A model generated the notes under the pieces. That model was given only the letters and a program-made list of their open reading frames with translations. It made no database searches and was not told the origin of the DNA. Source: Planctomycetota bacterium (GTDB lineage: Bacteria; Planctomycetota; UBA1135; UBA2386). Taken from it: 59,596 bases of DNA. Shown one piece after another: positions 35,055 to 43,414 of the stretch; within the stretch, counting starts at the first letter, position 1; the number at the start of each line of letters is the position of its first letter. The stretch is taken from assembly GCA_020851075.1 (NCBI GenBank), contig JADZDL010000267.1, forward strand, positions 1-59,596, written 5' to 3'. The position numbers were made by a program, and so were the translations under genes.

Positions 35055-36674
35055 ATGTCGATGATTCGAAATCCTCTCTTGCTGCTGCTTTCGGCCGCCA
35101 TGCTGGCCATTGCCCCCGCGACCGCCCAGAAGAAGGTCGAACTCGACAAGGAACAGGCCATCAAGGACTGGGGTTATCAGATCCGGACCATCAAGGGCTG
35201 GAACACGATGACCATCGCCGCCGACGAGCGCCTTACGGTCGGCCGTTGGAAGCTGAACCTCGATGAGTTCAAGCAGCGCGGCGACTATGAGGCCTACCAG
35301 GCCGGCGGATTCTGTGAGCTTCGGATCATCCGCCTGCAACCCAAGGTCGAGACGCCCTCGGGGAACACGGCAGCCGAGACGGCAAAAGAGAAGGAGTTGA
35401 AGGAGAAGTACTCCGCGCTCTCGGCCTCCTACCAGAAGAAGGTCAATCCAAAGACCATCGAGGAGTGGATCGAAGGCAATTGGGAGGACGCCCCGAAGCG
35501 CTGGACCCGCGAGCCCCTCAAGAAGGGCAAGATGCAGGGCGAGGTAATCGAGTTCGGCTCGGGCGCTCAGACCATCACGGTCGGCTACTTCAAGCACCTC
35601 GGTGTGGAGTGGGCCGTGGTCTACGAAGCCTTCGAAGAGAACTACCGCAAGACCTGGCGCGATATCTACCTGAAGAGCATCGCCACGTTCCAGGTGACGG
35701 CCAATGTCGATCCCGATGTCGCGGCCGCGGCCAAGAAGGATCCGACGAAGCTCAAGGGCGAAGAGAAGCGTGAGGCCCTGAAGGCGAGCATCGCCGCTTC
35801 GCCGGGTTGGTACTCGATCGACACGAAGTACTACGTGATCCTCAGCAACAGCAAGCAGAAGTCCTTCGTGCAGGCATTGAGCAAGGAACTGGAGACCGTG
35901 CGCGAGCGCGTCTACAGCAAGATGTTCCCGCCGCGCAACGACGAGATCCCCCTTTCCGCCGTGCGCGTGCTCGACACCCAGTCGGAATACCATCAGTTCG
36001 GCGGCCCCAGCGGTTCGGCCGGCTACTTCAGCCCGCAGTCGGGCGAACTCGTGCTATTCACGAAGTTCGAGGACACGACCAAGTCGAACAGCCTCGCCTA
36101 CTGCCGCTCCGTGATGTTCCACGAGGCCTTCCACCAGTACATCCACTTTGCCGTGGGTGATGTTTCCCCGCACTCGTGGTTCAACGAAGGGCACGGCGAC
36201 TACTTTGCCGGCATGGGCGTGCAGGGCACGACCATCAAGTTCAACACGTTTGATTGGCGTGTCGACTACCTGAAGGACCACCTGCGTGGCAAGCGCGACC
36301 TGATCCCCTGCCGCACGCTCGTTCGCCTGCCGCAGAGTGAGTACTACACCAACGCCGGCCTCAAGTATTCGCAGGGGTGGGCGCTGATCTACTACCTGCG
36401 CAATGTCTCGGGCAACAAGGAGCACGAGAAGATCCTCGAGACCTACTTCAGCTACCTGGCCGACAACGTCCAAGCCTTCCGCGCCAAGAAGGACTCGAAG
36501 AAGGACGATGGCAATCCAGAACCCGTGCCGGGCATCCCAGGCATCAAGTTCATCGACTTCGAGGATCGCGCCGCAGTCGAGAAGATCCTGTCGGAAGCTG
36601 TCGACAAGGCGTTTGCGAGCGTCGACTTCGACGAACTCGACAAGGGCCTGCGCACCTGGATCGAGAAGCTCTGA
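35055..36674 (+). CDS. Secreted HExxH zinc peptidase (DUF1570-like)
   Basis: A 539-residue exported protein with a signal peptide (M-S-M-I-R-N-P then a Leu/Ala-rich core, cut after A-T-A-Q). The first half is a charged domain without known motifs. The second half has the zinc-peptidase core: H-E-A-F-H at 356-360 and the third ligand E378 in W-F-N-E-G-H-G-D-Y-F, the gluzincin arrangement seen in DUF1570-type proteins. A late Y-Y-L-R-N and helical region completes the fold. It probably cuts proteins or peptides outside the cytoplasm; substrate unknown. The ATG at 35055 is chosen because it begins the signal peptide. Confidence 0.8.
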   Translation: MSMIRNPLLLLLSAAMLAIAPATAQKKVELDKEQAIKDWGYQIRTIKGWNTMTIAADERLTVGRWKLNLDEFKQRGDYEAYQAGGFCELRIIRLQPKVETPSGNTAAETAKEKELKEKYSALSASYQKKVNPKTIEEWIEGNWEDAPKRWTREPLKKGKMQGEVIEFGSGAQTITVGYFKHLGVEWAVVYEAFEENYRKTWRDIYLKSIATFQVTANVDPDVAAAAKKDPTKLKGEEKREALKASIAASPGWYSIDTKYYVILSNSKQKSFVQALSKELETVRERVYSKMFPPRNDEIPLSAVRVLDTQSEYHQFGGPSGSAGYFSPQSGELVLFTKFEDTTKSNSLAYCRSVMFHEAFHQYIHFAVGDVSPHSWFNEGHGDYFAGMGVQGTTIKFNTFDWRVDYLKDHLRGKRDLIPCRTLVRLPQSEYYTNAGLKYSQGWALIYYLRNVSGNKEHEKILETYFSYLADNVQAFRAKKDSKKDDGNPEPVPGIPGIKFIDFEDRAAVEKILSEAVDKAFASVDFDELDKGLRTWIEKL

Positions 36675-36710
36675 CCTGAGCGGGCTCTCGCCTGAAAAGG
36701 CCCTGGCCAT

Positions 36711-36742
36711 CCGGGATCACACGACACCGGGATCACACGACC
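36711..36742. repeat. Tandem 16-bp near-perfect duplication
   Basis: CCGGGATCACACGACA (36711-36726) is followed at once by CCGGGATCACACGACC (36727-36742). It lies between the peptidase stop and the palindrome that follows and may be a replication-slippage product. Confidence 0.7.
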
Positions 36743-36786
36743 ATGGGCCGCGAGTCGACATCGACTCGCGGCCCATGGTCTTTCTG
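36739..36786. terminator. 20-bp perfect palindrome, bidirectional terminator
   Basis: Bases 36739-36758 pair perfectly with 36761-36780 across a two-base gap, giving a long GC-rich stem; CTTTCT follows rightward. It sits between the convergent peptidase and carboxyltransferase genes, so it most likely ends transcription from both sides. The stem is far longer than an average intrinsic terminator. Confidence 0.75.
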
Positions 36787-36833
36787 CCGGCCGGGTCACC
36801 CTGCTCCCGGTGCCAGGCACCGCGCGGAACGCG

Positions 36834-38384
36834 CTACAGCGGGATGTTGCCGTGCTTGCGCGGCGGGTTGCTATCGCGCTTGCTGCGCAGCAACTCGAGC
36901 GCCTGGATCAACACGGGCCGCGTGCGGTGCGGCTCGATGATGTCATCCACGTAGCCGCGCGCCGCCGCCTGGTAGGGGTTGGCGAACTTCGCCTTGTAGT
37001 CGGCGACGAGCCGCTTCTCTTCGGCCTTCGGATCCTTCGCGGCCTGGATCTCGCGCCGGAAGACGATCTTCGCCGCGCCTTCGGCCCCCATCACGGCGAT
37101 CTCCGCGCTCGGCCACGCCAGGTTCAGATCGGCGCGGATGTGCTTGCTGGTCATCACGTCGTAGGCGCCGCCATACGCCTTGCGCGTAATGACCGTGATC
37201 TTCGGCACCGTCGCTTCGCAGTAGGCGTACAGCAGCTTCGCGCCGTGCGTGATGATGCCGCCCCACTCCTGGTCCTTGCCCGGCAGGAAGCCCGGTACGT
37301 CCTCGAACGTGACCAACGGGATGTTGAACGCGTCGCAGAAGCGGATGAAGCGTGCCCCCTTGAGGCTCGCCTTGATGTCGAGCACGCCAGCCAGATGGTT
37401 GGGCTGGTTGCCGACGATGCCGACCACCCGACCGCCGAGTCGGGAGAAGCCGACGATGATGTTCTTCGCGAAGCGGCTGTGCACTTCGAAGAACTTGCCG
37501 CCGTCTACGACCTTCTTCACGACCTGCCGCATGTCGTAGGGCTGATCGCTCGACGGCGGCACGATCGTGTCGAGCGACTCGTCCATGCGGTTGGGATCGT
37601 CGTCGGTGGCCTGGAACGGCGGATCCTCACCGTTGTTGAGCGGCAGGAAGGACAGCAACTCGCGGACCTGCATGAGGCACGTCGCATCGTCGGGCGCCGT
37701 GAAGTGCGCCACGCCCGAGACCTCGCTGTGCACACGCGCGCCGCCGAGCTCTTCGCTCGTCGTGTCCTCGTGGGTCACCGTCTTCACGACGTCGGGCCCC
37801 GTGATATGCATGAAGCTCGTGCCTTCGACCATCAGGATGAAGTCCGTGATCGACGGGCTGTAGACCGCACCGCCCGCACACGGCCCCATGATCGCACTGA
37901 TCTGCGGCACGACCCCGCTGGCGAGCGTGTTGCGCAGGAAGATGTCGGCGTAACCGCCGAGCGAGACGACGCCTTCCTGGATGCGCGCGCCGCCCGAGTC
38001 GTTGAGGCCGATTACGGGCACGCCCATCTTGACGGCGAGGTCCATGATCTTGCAGATCTTGGCCGCGTGCGTCTCCGACAAGCTGCCGCCAAAAACCGTG
38101 AAGTCCTGCGAGTAGAGGTAGACGGCGCGGCCATCGATGCGCGCGCTGCCGACCACGACGCCGTCGCCCAGGATCAGGTTCTTCTCGGCATCCATGCCAA
38201 AATCGCGGCAACGGTGCGTCACGAACCGGTCGATCTCGACGAACGTGCCCGCATCCGCGAGCAGGTCGATACGCTCGCGCGCCGTGAGTTTGCCCTTCTG
38301 GTGCTGGGCTTCGATGCGATCGGCGCCGCCCCCGAGCAGGGACTTCTCGCGCAGTTCTTGCAGCTTCTTCGTGGCATCATTCAT
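36834..38384 (-). CDS. Propionyl-/acyl-CoA carboxylase carboxyltransferase (PccB-like)
   Basis: A 516-residue carboxyltransferase with two crotonase-like halves. Seen: [10 protein letters not shown] near 35-44, the oxyanion loop [19 protein letters not shown], the second-half [10 protein letters not shown], and A-Y-G-G-A-Y-D-V-M near the end. It transfers CO2 from biotin to propionyl-CoA (making methylmalonyl-CoA) or to related acyl-CoAs. The ATG overlaps the epimerase stop by eight bases. With the epimerase just upstream, the propionyl-CoA route is strongly favoured. Biotin carboxylase and carrier are 4.6 kb away on the same strand. Confidence 0.94.
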   Translation of the reverse strand: MNDATKKLQELREKSLLGGGADRIEAQHQKGKLTARERIDLLADAGTFVEIDRFVTHRCRDFGMDAEKNLILGDGVVVGSARIDGRAVYLYSQDFTVFGGSLSETHAAKICKIMDLAVKMGVPVIGLNDSGGARIQEGVVSLGGYADIFLRNTLASGVVPQISAIMGPCAGGAVYSPSITDFILMVEGTSFMHITGPDVVKTVTHEDTTSEELGGARVHSEVSGVAHFTAPDDATCLMQVRELLSFLPLNNGEDPPFQATDDDPNRMDESLDTIVPPSSDQPYDMRQVVKKVVDGGKFFEVHSRFAKNIIVGFSRLGGRVVGIVGNQPNHLAGVLDIKASLKGARFIRFCDAFNIPLVTFEDVPGFLPGKDQEWGGIITHGAKLLYAYCEATVPKITVITRKAYGGAYDVMTSKHIRADLNLAWPSAEIAVMGAEGAAKIVFRREIQAAKDPKAEEKRLVADYKAKFANPYQAAARGYVDDIIEPHRTRPVLIQALELLRSKRDSNPPRKHGNIPL

Positions 38385-38802
38385 GGTGTGGATCCTCGAC
38401 GAGCTCGCACAGGACCGAGCCCAGATACTTCGGGTGGACGAACGCGACCTTGCAGTCGTGCGCACCGGGACGCGGGGACTGATCGAGCATGGGCGCCCCG
38501 GCGGCCGCCATCGAGTCGATCTGCGCCTGGCAATCGGCCACCTCGAACGCGAGGTGGTGCACACCAGGTCCACGCTTGTCCAGGAACTTCGCAATCGGCG
38601 AGTCCGGCGAGGTCGGCTCGAGCAGCTCGATGCGAGTTGCCCCGGCCAACAACACTGCCACCCGGACCCTCTCGGTCGGGACTTCTTCGATGGACTGCAG
38701 CTGCAGCCCCAGCCCTTGGGTCCAGTGAGGCAAGGCCTCGGCCAGCGAGCGGACGGCGATGCCGATGTGGTGCAGGCCCTTGGGCCCTGGAGCAGGTTCC
38801 AT
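38377..38802 (-). CDS. mce: Methylmalonyl-CoA epimerase
   Basis: A 141-residue VOC-fold enzyme that interconverts (S)- and (R)-methylmalonyl-CoA, so the B12-dependent mutase can use the product of propionyl-CoA carboxylase. Metal-ligand positions are present: H11/H12 in G-L-H-H-I-G-I-A-V, the Glu in R-I-E-L-L-E-P, H82/H83 in V-H-H-L-A-F-E-V and E133 in L-C-E-L-V. Length and motifs match the epimerase family well. It is the first gene of a pair with the PccB-like carboxyltransferase. No mutase gene is in the window. Confidence 0.93.
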   Translation of the reverse strand: MEPAPGPKGLHHIGIAVRSLAEALPHWTQGLGLQLQSIEEVPTERVRVAVLLAGATRIELLEPTSPDSPIAKFLDKRGPGVHHLAFEVADCQAQIDSMAAAGAPMLDQSPRPGAHDCKVAFVHPKYLGSVLCELVEDPHHE

Positions 38803-38860
38803 GCGTGGCGCGTCGTTCTACGAAATGGCGGCGCGGGATGGTAGCAGCGCCCTCCCTCGG

Positions 38861-38972
38861 GACTGCTGGCAAGCCTGGGTTTTCCAATCCGTGAGGACCG
38901 TGGCACCCTTTGGGCAAGGCGGCGGGCCCCCGAAACCAGGGTTTCCCGGAAAACCCAGGCTTGCCAGCAGTC
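38861..38972. repeat. 112-bp element with 25-bp perfect inverted ends
   Basis: Bases 38861-38885 are the exact reverse complement of 38948-38972. The 62-bp interior contains a smaller palindrome (GAAACC AG GGTTTC, ending near 38945). It lies between the divergent epimerase and fpg genes. No clear target-site duplication is seen. It could be a MITE or REPIN-like mobile repeat, or a large cruciform regulatory site. Confidence 0.75.
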
Positions 38973-39022
38973 GCCACGGCAGCCTTGCGGCCCTGTTTCC
39001 TGCCGCACGTTAGAACACCCCC

Positions 39023-39862
39023 TTGCCCGAACTTCCCGAAGTCGAAACGGTCCGCGCCGGCGCCGAGCCTCACCTCGTGGGGCGCCGACTGCGCGAAGTC
39101 ACCCTGCTGCGACCGGACCTGCGCTGGCCGATTCCCGCCGCCGCGGTGCAGGATCTGACCGGGCGCAGATGCACCGCCGTCAGGCGTCGTTCGAAGTACC
39201 TGCTGCTGCACTTCGATGGTCCATCCGAGCCCGTGGCGCTGGTGCACCTCGGCATGACGGGGCGCCTGCTCGTGGACGTCGTGAAACCACGTGAGGAACG
39301 GCCAGAACCCCGGCTCCACGAACACTGGCGCATGGACTTCGGCGACCGCCTCGTGCGCTTCCTCGACCCGCGGCGCTTCGGGGCCCTCGACGTCGGGTTT
39401 GCCGCGCACCTGGCACAACACCCGTTCCTCGCCAAACTTGGCCCCGAACCACTCGAACCGGGCTTCGATGGTGCCTTCCTGCACCGCGTGTCGCGACGTC
39501 GCAAGGTGGCCGTGAAGACGCTGCTCATGGACGCCCACGTGCTCGTCGGTGTCGGCAACATCTACGCGAGCGAAGCGTGCTGGCGGGCCCAGGTTCGGCC
39601 ACGCCGGGCGGCGGGTTCCTTGTCCCACGCCGAATGCGCGGCGCTCGCCGAGGCGGTGCGCTCCGTGCTCACGGCGGCAATCGCGGCCGGCGGCACGTCG
39701 TTCCGGGACTACGTCGGCGTCGCCGAAGACGCCGGGTTCTTCGCGCGCGAACTCGCGGTCTACGAGCGGCAAGGTGAAGCGTGCCGGCGATGCGGCGGGG
39801 TCCTCCGCCGCACCACGGATGGCGGCCGCAGCACCTATTGGTGTGCCGGCTGCCAACGCTGA
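39023..39862 (+). CDS. mutM: Formamidopyrimidine-DNA glycosylase (Fpg/MutM)
   Basis: A base-excision repair enzyme that removes oxidised purines such as 8-oxoguanine, 279 residues. It begins P-E-L-P-E-V-E-T-V after the initiator, so the TTG at 39023 must be the start because the catalytic proline has to be residue 2. Also seen: the lysine in L-V-H-L-G-M-T-G-R, the helix-two-turn-helix region G-V-G-N-I-Y-A-S-E, and the C-terminal zinc finger C-R-R-C, sixteen residues, C-A-G-C-Q. All catalytic parts are present, so it should be active. The 112-bp inverted-repeat element lies just upstream. Confidence 0.96.
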   Translation: MPELPEVETVRAGAEPHLVGRRLREVTLLRPDLRWPIPAAAVQDLTGRRCTAVRRRSKYLLLHFDGPSEPVALVHLGMTGRLLVDVVKPREERPEPRLHEHWRMDFGDRLVRFLDPRRFGALDVGFAAHLAQHPFLAKLGPEPLEPGFDGAFLHRVSRRRKVAVKTLLMDAHVLVGVGNIYASEACWRAQVRPRRAAGSLSHAECAALAEAVRSVLTAAIAAGGTSFRDYVGVAEDAGFFARELAVYERQGEACRRCGGVLRRTTDGGRSTYWCAGCQR

Positions 39863-39866
39863 ATTA

Positions 39867-40958
39867 CTACGTGTTGAACGAGATGAACCAGAGCAGGCGC
39901 ACTTCGGTCTCTTCGGGGCCGGTCTCGACGTGGATGAGGCCCAATACGGCGTTGAACACGTTGCGGCACTTCACAGCGCGCGTCGAGCTGTCCGCCACGT
40001 AGTTGTTGCGGTTGTTCAGCAGGAGCCCGAACGGGCCCACGCTCCACGAATCCGAGTAGGCGCCGTCCTCGAGCCAGAACACGAGTGGGAACCAGACCTT
40101 GGTCTCCCCACTGTAGTCATGAAGCGCGAGGTCACCTTCAAAGGCCTCGCCAGGTCCACGCGTCACGCGCCAGCGCATCGACTGCCCCTGCTCACCGCGC
40201 GAGGCGATGGCGCGAGCGAGTTCCTGCACGGGCGGCACCGGTGCGCCATCCACCGCTTCGATCACGTCCCCACCGCGAATGCCCGCCGTCCATGCCGGCG
40301 AACCAACCTCGACGTTGGTGACCACGACCGCATTGCGGGGCGTTCCGTAGATCTTCTCCGTCCAAACCGTCGGAATGCCGCGCAGATTGACGCCCGCATA
40401 AGCCTTGGTCACCTTCGGGGTCTCGAGGGCGACATCCTGACTGTCGGTGACGCGCTCGCGCAGCACCTGCGCACTCAACTCCAGGTCCATCTCGTTCTGG
40501 CCGCGCAGCACCTTGGCATGCACCTTCTGGTCGGCGGCGAGGCGGGCTTCGATCTCCGCCAGTTGCGGGACATAGACGGTCTCCTTGCCATCGATCGACA
40601 GCAGGATGTCCCCGGCCAGGACTCCCGCGAGCAGCGCACTCGACTGCGGGTAGGTGCCCTTCACGAGCAGCCCGGTATAGGGGCGCACGCCGCGCTTCTC
40701 GGCCGAAGCCTTGTCGAGCTCGAGCACCTGAAAGCCCAGGAACGGGCGGTCGCGGTCATACTCGCTCGAGACGCGCAGGCTCGCATCACCGCGCGCCGAG
40801 CCGACGATGAGCTCGTAGCGGTCCTTGGCGCCGTTCGGCCGGTCGTGGGTCGCCAGCACGTAGTCGCTGCTGCCGACGTAGTACGTTTCGTGGTGCGTGA
40901 CGCAGCCGGGCAGGGCCATGGTCACGAGAAGGACGAGGGTTGCAAGGAGTCGATTCAT
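39867..40958 (-). CDS. Lipoprotein with two PDZ domains
   Basis: A 363-residue lipoprotein; lipobox A-L-P-G-C puts the acyl Cys at residue 19. Two PDZ-like domains are visible: one near 110-170 (L-A-G-V-L-A-G-D-I-L-L-S-I-D-G-K) and one near 220-290 (A-W-T-A-G-I-R-G-G-D-V-I-E-A-V-D-G-A-P-V). There is no serine-protease domain, so this is a binding rather than cleaving protein. The C-terminal part (about 295-363) has conserved Trp and Asn-rich turns. Role unknown; PDZ lipoproteins often recruit unfolded or C-terminal peptides. It converges on mutM with four bases between stops. Confidence 0.8.
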   Translation of the reverse strand: MNRLLATLVLLVTMALPGCVTHHETYYVGSSDYVLATHDRPNGAKDRYELIVGSARGDASLRVSSEYDRDRPFLGFQVLELDKASAEKRGVRPYTGLLVKGTYPQSSALLAGVLAGDILLSIDGKETVYVPQLAEIEARLAADQKVHAKVLRGQNEMDLELSAQVLRERVTDSQDVALETPKVTKAYAGVNLRGIPTVWTEKIYGTPRNAVVVTNVEVGSPAWTAGIRGGDVIEAVDGAPVPPVQELARAIASRGEQGQSMRWRVTRGPGEAFEGDLALHDYSGETKVWFPLVFWLEDGAYSDSWSVGPFGLLLNNRNNYVADSSTRAVKCRNVFNAVLGLIHVETGPEETEVRLLWFISFNT

Positions 40959-41058
40959 GAGGAAGGAACGCCAACGAAAGTGAGCCTCGCAAAGCGCAAG
41001 CGGACGGCGCCTGTGGCCAACCACGGGCCGGGATTGTTGCCCAGGACGACGCGCGACA

Positions 41059-42069
41059 CTACGCCGGAGGCGCGGCTTCGCGGCGGCGCTGCGAGCGCAG
41101 CAGGAACCAGAGGATCACGAGGAACGCGGCGCCAAAGCCGAGATCGAGCCAGTCCGCGAGTTGTTCGACCTTCCGGCCCCGCCCGCGAACCGAGGCCTCG
41201 AACGCCGACCACCACTGCGAGGCCTGCGTCGCATCCAAAGGCGAGTGAGGCACTTGCAGGATTCGAAGTCCAACCGCGGAGGCAACCAGTTGCTGGTTCT
41301 CCGGCAACAGCAACCGCCGCACGACCTCGGCGCCATTCGCCGGCGCCTTGGCCGAAAGGCCGATGCCAAAGCGCCCCGTATGGTCTCCCTTGAGTGCGGC
41401 CAGACGAACGCGTCCGGACGACCGCCCAGCCGCCTCTTCGAGCGGCCCCCGCAAACCAACAGCAACCTGCAGGCGCCCTTCGACGAGCGCCGTCACGAGA
41501 TCGCCATAGGAACCCTGCAGCACCCCGGCGCGCGCATCGAGCGTTCGCCAGAGCGCTTTGCCCTGCGTATCGACGAGCTCCCGCTCCAAACGGTCCAACA
41601 TCGCGAGCAACCAGGGGGTGCCATCCACCTCGGGAGCCACGATGCCAAATCGATCCCGGTAGCTCGGGTTGAGGGCGAGTTCGTTCCACGTATCCGGCAG
41701 CAGCCCCGCCGCGGCGATCTCCCCGCCAACCGCAACCGCGCACTCGCCCGTCCAGGCCAGCATGTAAGGAGGCTGCGCCGCAACCGGAGTGGCTGCGGTC
41801 GGGCCGGCCGGCGCGAGTGCCTGGCTCGCCTGCAGGCGGGCCAGGGTCCACTCGTCAAAGAGCAGGAAGACCTCGACGTCGGCGGGTGCTTGAGCGCCAA
41901 GGTTGGCAACCGGCTGCAAGGTGACACTATCGGCGAATAGCTGCTGCAGCGGCGCCCGCACCGCCTCGGCAAACACCGCAGGAACCCCAACGACGACGGG
42001 GGCCGCCTGCGGTTCCTGCGCGAGCACGAGACTGCAACCCAAACCGGACAACCACCAAACGGAACCCAT
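41059..42069 (-). CDS. Membrane-anchored solute-binding-like protein
   Basis: A 336-residue exported protein. A short signal peptide (M-G-S-V-W-W-L, cut near residue 18) is followed by a type II periplasmic-binding-like fold: V-V-V-G-V-P-A-V-F at the first strand, an A-D-V-E-V-F-L-L-F strand, and W-T-G-E-C-A-V-A-V, resembling iron or thiamine solute-binding proteins. A helix near 305-322 (L-G-F-G-A-A-F-L-V-I-L-W-F-L-L) and a basic tail anchor it at the C-terminus, which ordinary binding proteins lack. The start overlaps the MFS stop as TGATG, so it is coupled to a secondary transporter and not an ABC permease. Ligand unknown. Confidence 0.68.
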   Translation of the reverse strand: MGSVWWLSGLGCSLVLAQEPQAAPVVVGVPAVFAEAVRAPLQQLFADSVTLQPVANLGAQAPADVEVFLLFDEWTLARLQASQALAPAGPTAATPVAAQPPYMLAWTGECAVAVGGEIAAAGLLPDTWNELALNPSYRDRFGIVAPEVDGTPWLLAMLDRLERELVDTQGKALWRTLDARAGVLQGSYGDLVTALVEGRLQVAVGLRGPLEEAAGRSSGRVRLAALKGDHTGRFGIGLSAKAPANGAEVVRRLLLPENQQLVASAVGLRILQVPHSPLDATQASQWWSAFEASVRGRGRKVEQLADWLDLGFGAAFLVILWFLLRSQRRREAAPPA

Positions 42070-43268
42070 CAGCGAACCTCCCGCACACCGAACTGGATCG
42101 CCAGATACGACAACAACTGGCAGGCAGCTGCGAGCATGAGCACGCCGCCAAAACCCAACGCCGCGTTGAGCGGCGCGGCGGAGACGGCAAATCCAAACAC
42201 ACCGACCTGCATCACAGCACCGCGCACTCCCATGAGCACGCCAAGGTGCGTGTCGGGAACAAGACCGCTGACGAGCGCCTGCAACGGCCCCGTTCGCGCC
42301 GCCGCCGTCACAGCGAGCAGCGCGCCAATGACCAGCAACAACCACGGATCCGGGACCTTTGCCATCCCGGCGAGCAGGCCAAAACACCCGACGAGCAACG
42401 CCGAGGTCGCGAGCACGAACGTGCGTTTGCCAAGCCGGTCGCTGAAGCGCCCGAGCAGCGCGCTGCCAAGCACCGAGGCCCCACCAAGTCCCACCCACAG
42501 CATCATCTGGTCCTCCTTCGGCACCATGCCCGTGCGATCGAGCCAGGTGGTCGCCAGCTGCACGCTCGTGAAGAACGAGCCAACGTGCAGCATGGTGGCT
42601 ACGAGGCCAGCTACGACCGGCCGGCTCAACAACACGGCCCACTGCTGGGCCGGCCGTTCGCTGCGCGCCTGCGGCGGCACGGCGCGCAGCGCCCAGTAGG
42701 CGCCGAGGGCCCCCACCACGGCCTGCACGACGAAGATGCCGTTCCAGTGCCCGGACCTCGCCATCCACACGGACAGCGGCATGCCGATCGGGATCGCAAG
42801 GAAGAGCCCGGCGTTGAACCGCCCCATCGCCGCCCCGCGGCGCGCATAGGGCGAGACTTCCGCCGCGAGTGCCGAGGCCGCCGCGTAGGCAAGGCCAACC
42901 GCGGCGCCCGAGAGGGCCCGCAGGCACAGGAAGGACCAAAGCGAAGTGATCCCGAGGTGCAGCAGGCTCACCACGACGAAGGCAAGCAGCCCACCGATGA
43001 GCACCCCGCGGCGCCCAAAACGACCCGCCAGGGGCCCCACCGAGAGCGAGCCCACAGCCGAACCCAGCGCCGCCGCGGCCACCAGGGAACCCGAGCCGCC
43101 CGAGCCTATGCCGAGGTCCTCCGGCAGGAACGGCAACAGTGCCCCGAGCACGTTCGTGTTGAGGTTCAGCGCGAACGCAGCGAGCGCCAACGATGCGATC
43201 GCCAATCGCTCCTGCGCGCGCGGCAGTTCGTCTCCGGGACCGGTTGCCGTGGATGCTGCGGTGGCCAA
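42069..43268 (-). CDS. MFS transporter
   Basis: A 399-residue permease with about 12 hydrophobic helices. The loop 2-3 motif is G-P-L-A-G-R-F-G-R-R-G and a second copy reads G-R-F-S-D-R-L-G-K-R-T, typical of the Major Facilitator Superfamily drug/H+ branch. The first ten residues are soluble and Ala/Thr-rich; the start is TTG, with no in-frame ATG until well inside the protein. Substrate cannot be told. The coupled downstream gene encodes a membrane-anchored solute-binding-like protein, so uptake of a scavenged nutrient is as likely as efflux. Confidence 0.85.
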   Translation of the reverse strand: MATAASTATGPGDELPRAQERLAIASLALAAFALNLNTNVLGALLPFLPEDLGIGSGGSGSLVAAAALGSAVGSLSVGPLAGRFGRRGVLIGGLLAFVVVSLLHLGITSLWSFLCLRALSGAAVGLAYAAASALAAEVSPYARRGAAMGRFNAGLFLAIPIGMPLSVWMARSGHWNGIFVVQAVVGALGAYWALRAVPPQARSERPAQQWAVLLSRPVVAGLVATMLHVGSFFTSVQLATTWLDRTGMVPKEDQMMLWVGLGGASVLGSALLGRFSDRLGKRTFVLATSALLVGCFGLLAGMAKVPDPWLLLVIGALLAVTAAARTGPLQALVSGLVPDTHLGVLMGVRGAVMQVGVFGFAVSAAPLNAALGFGGVLMLAAACQLLSYLAIQFGVREVR

Positions 43269-43414
43269 GGGGCCGACATCATGGGCCCGTGCCCCGCAGA
43301 ATTCTGCTGGCCGCTGGCGATTCCGCAGCTCTCTCGCTTTGGCGTTCGACCGCAGTCGATGAGCCGGTATAGAGTTCTGCGCCTCGTGTCTCGAAAGCCG
43401 CTGGAGTTCCTCGC

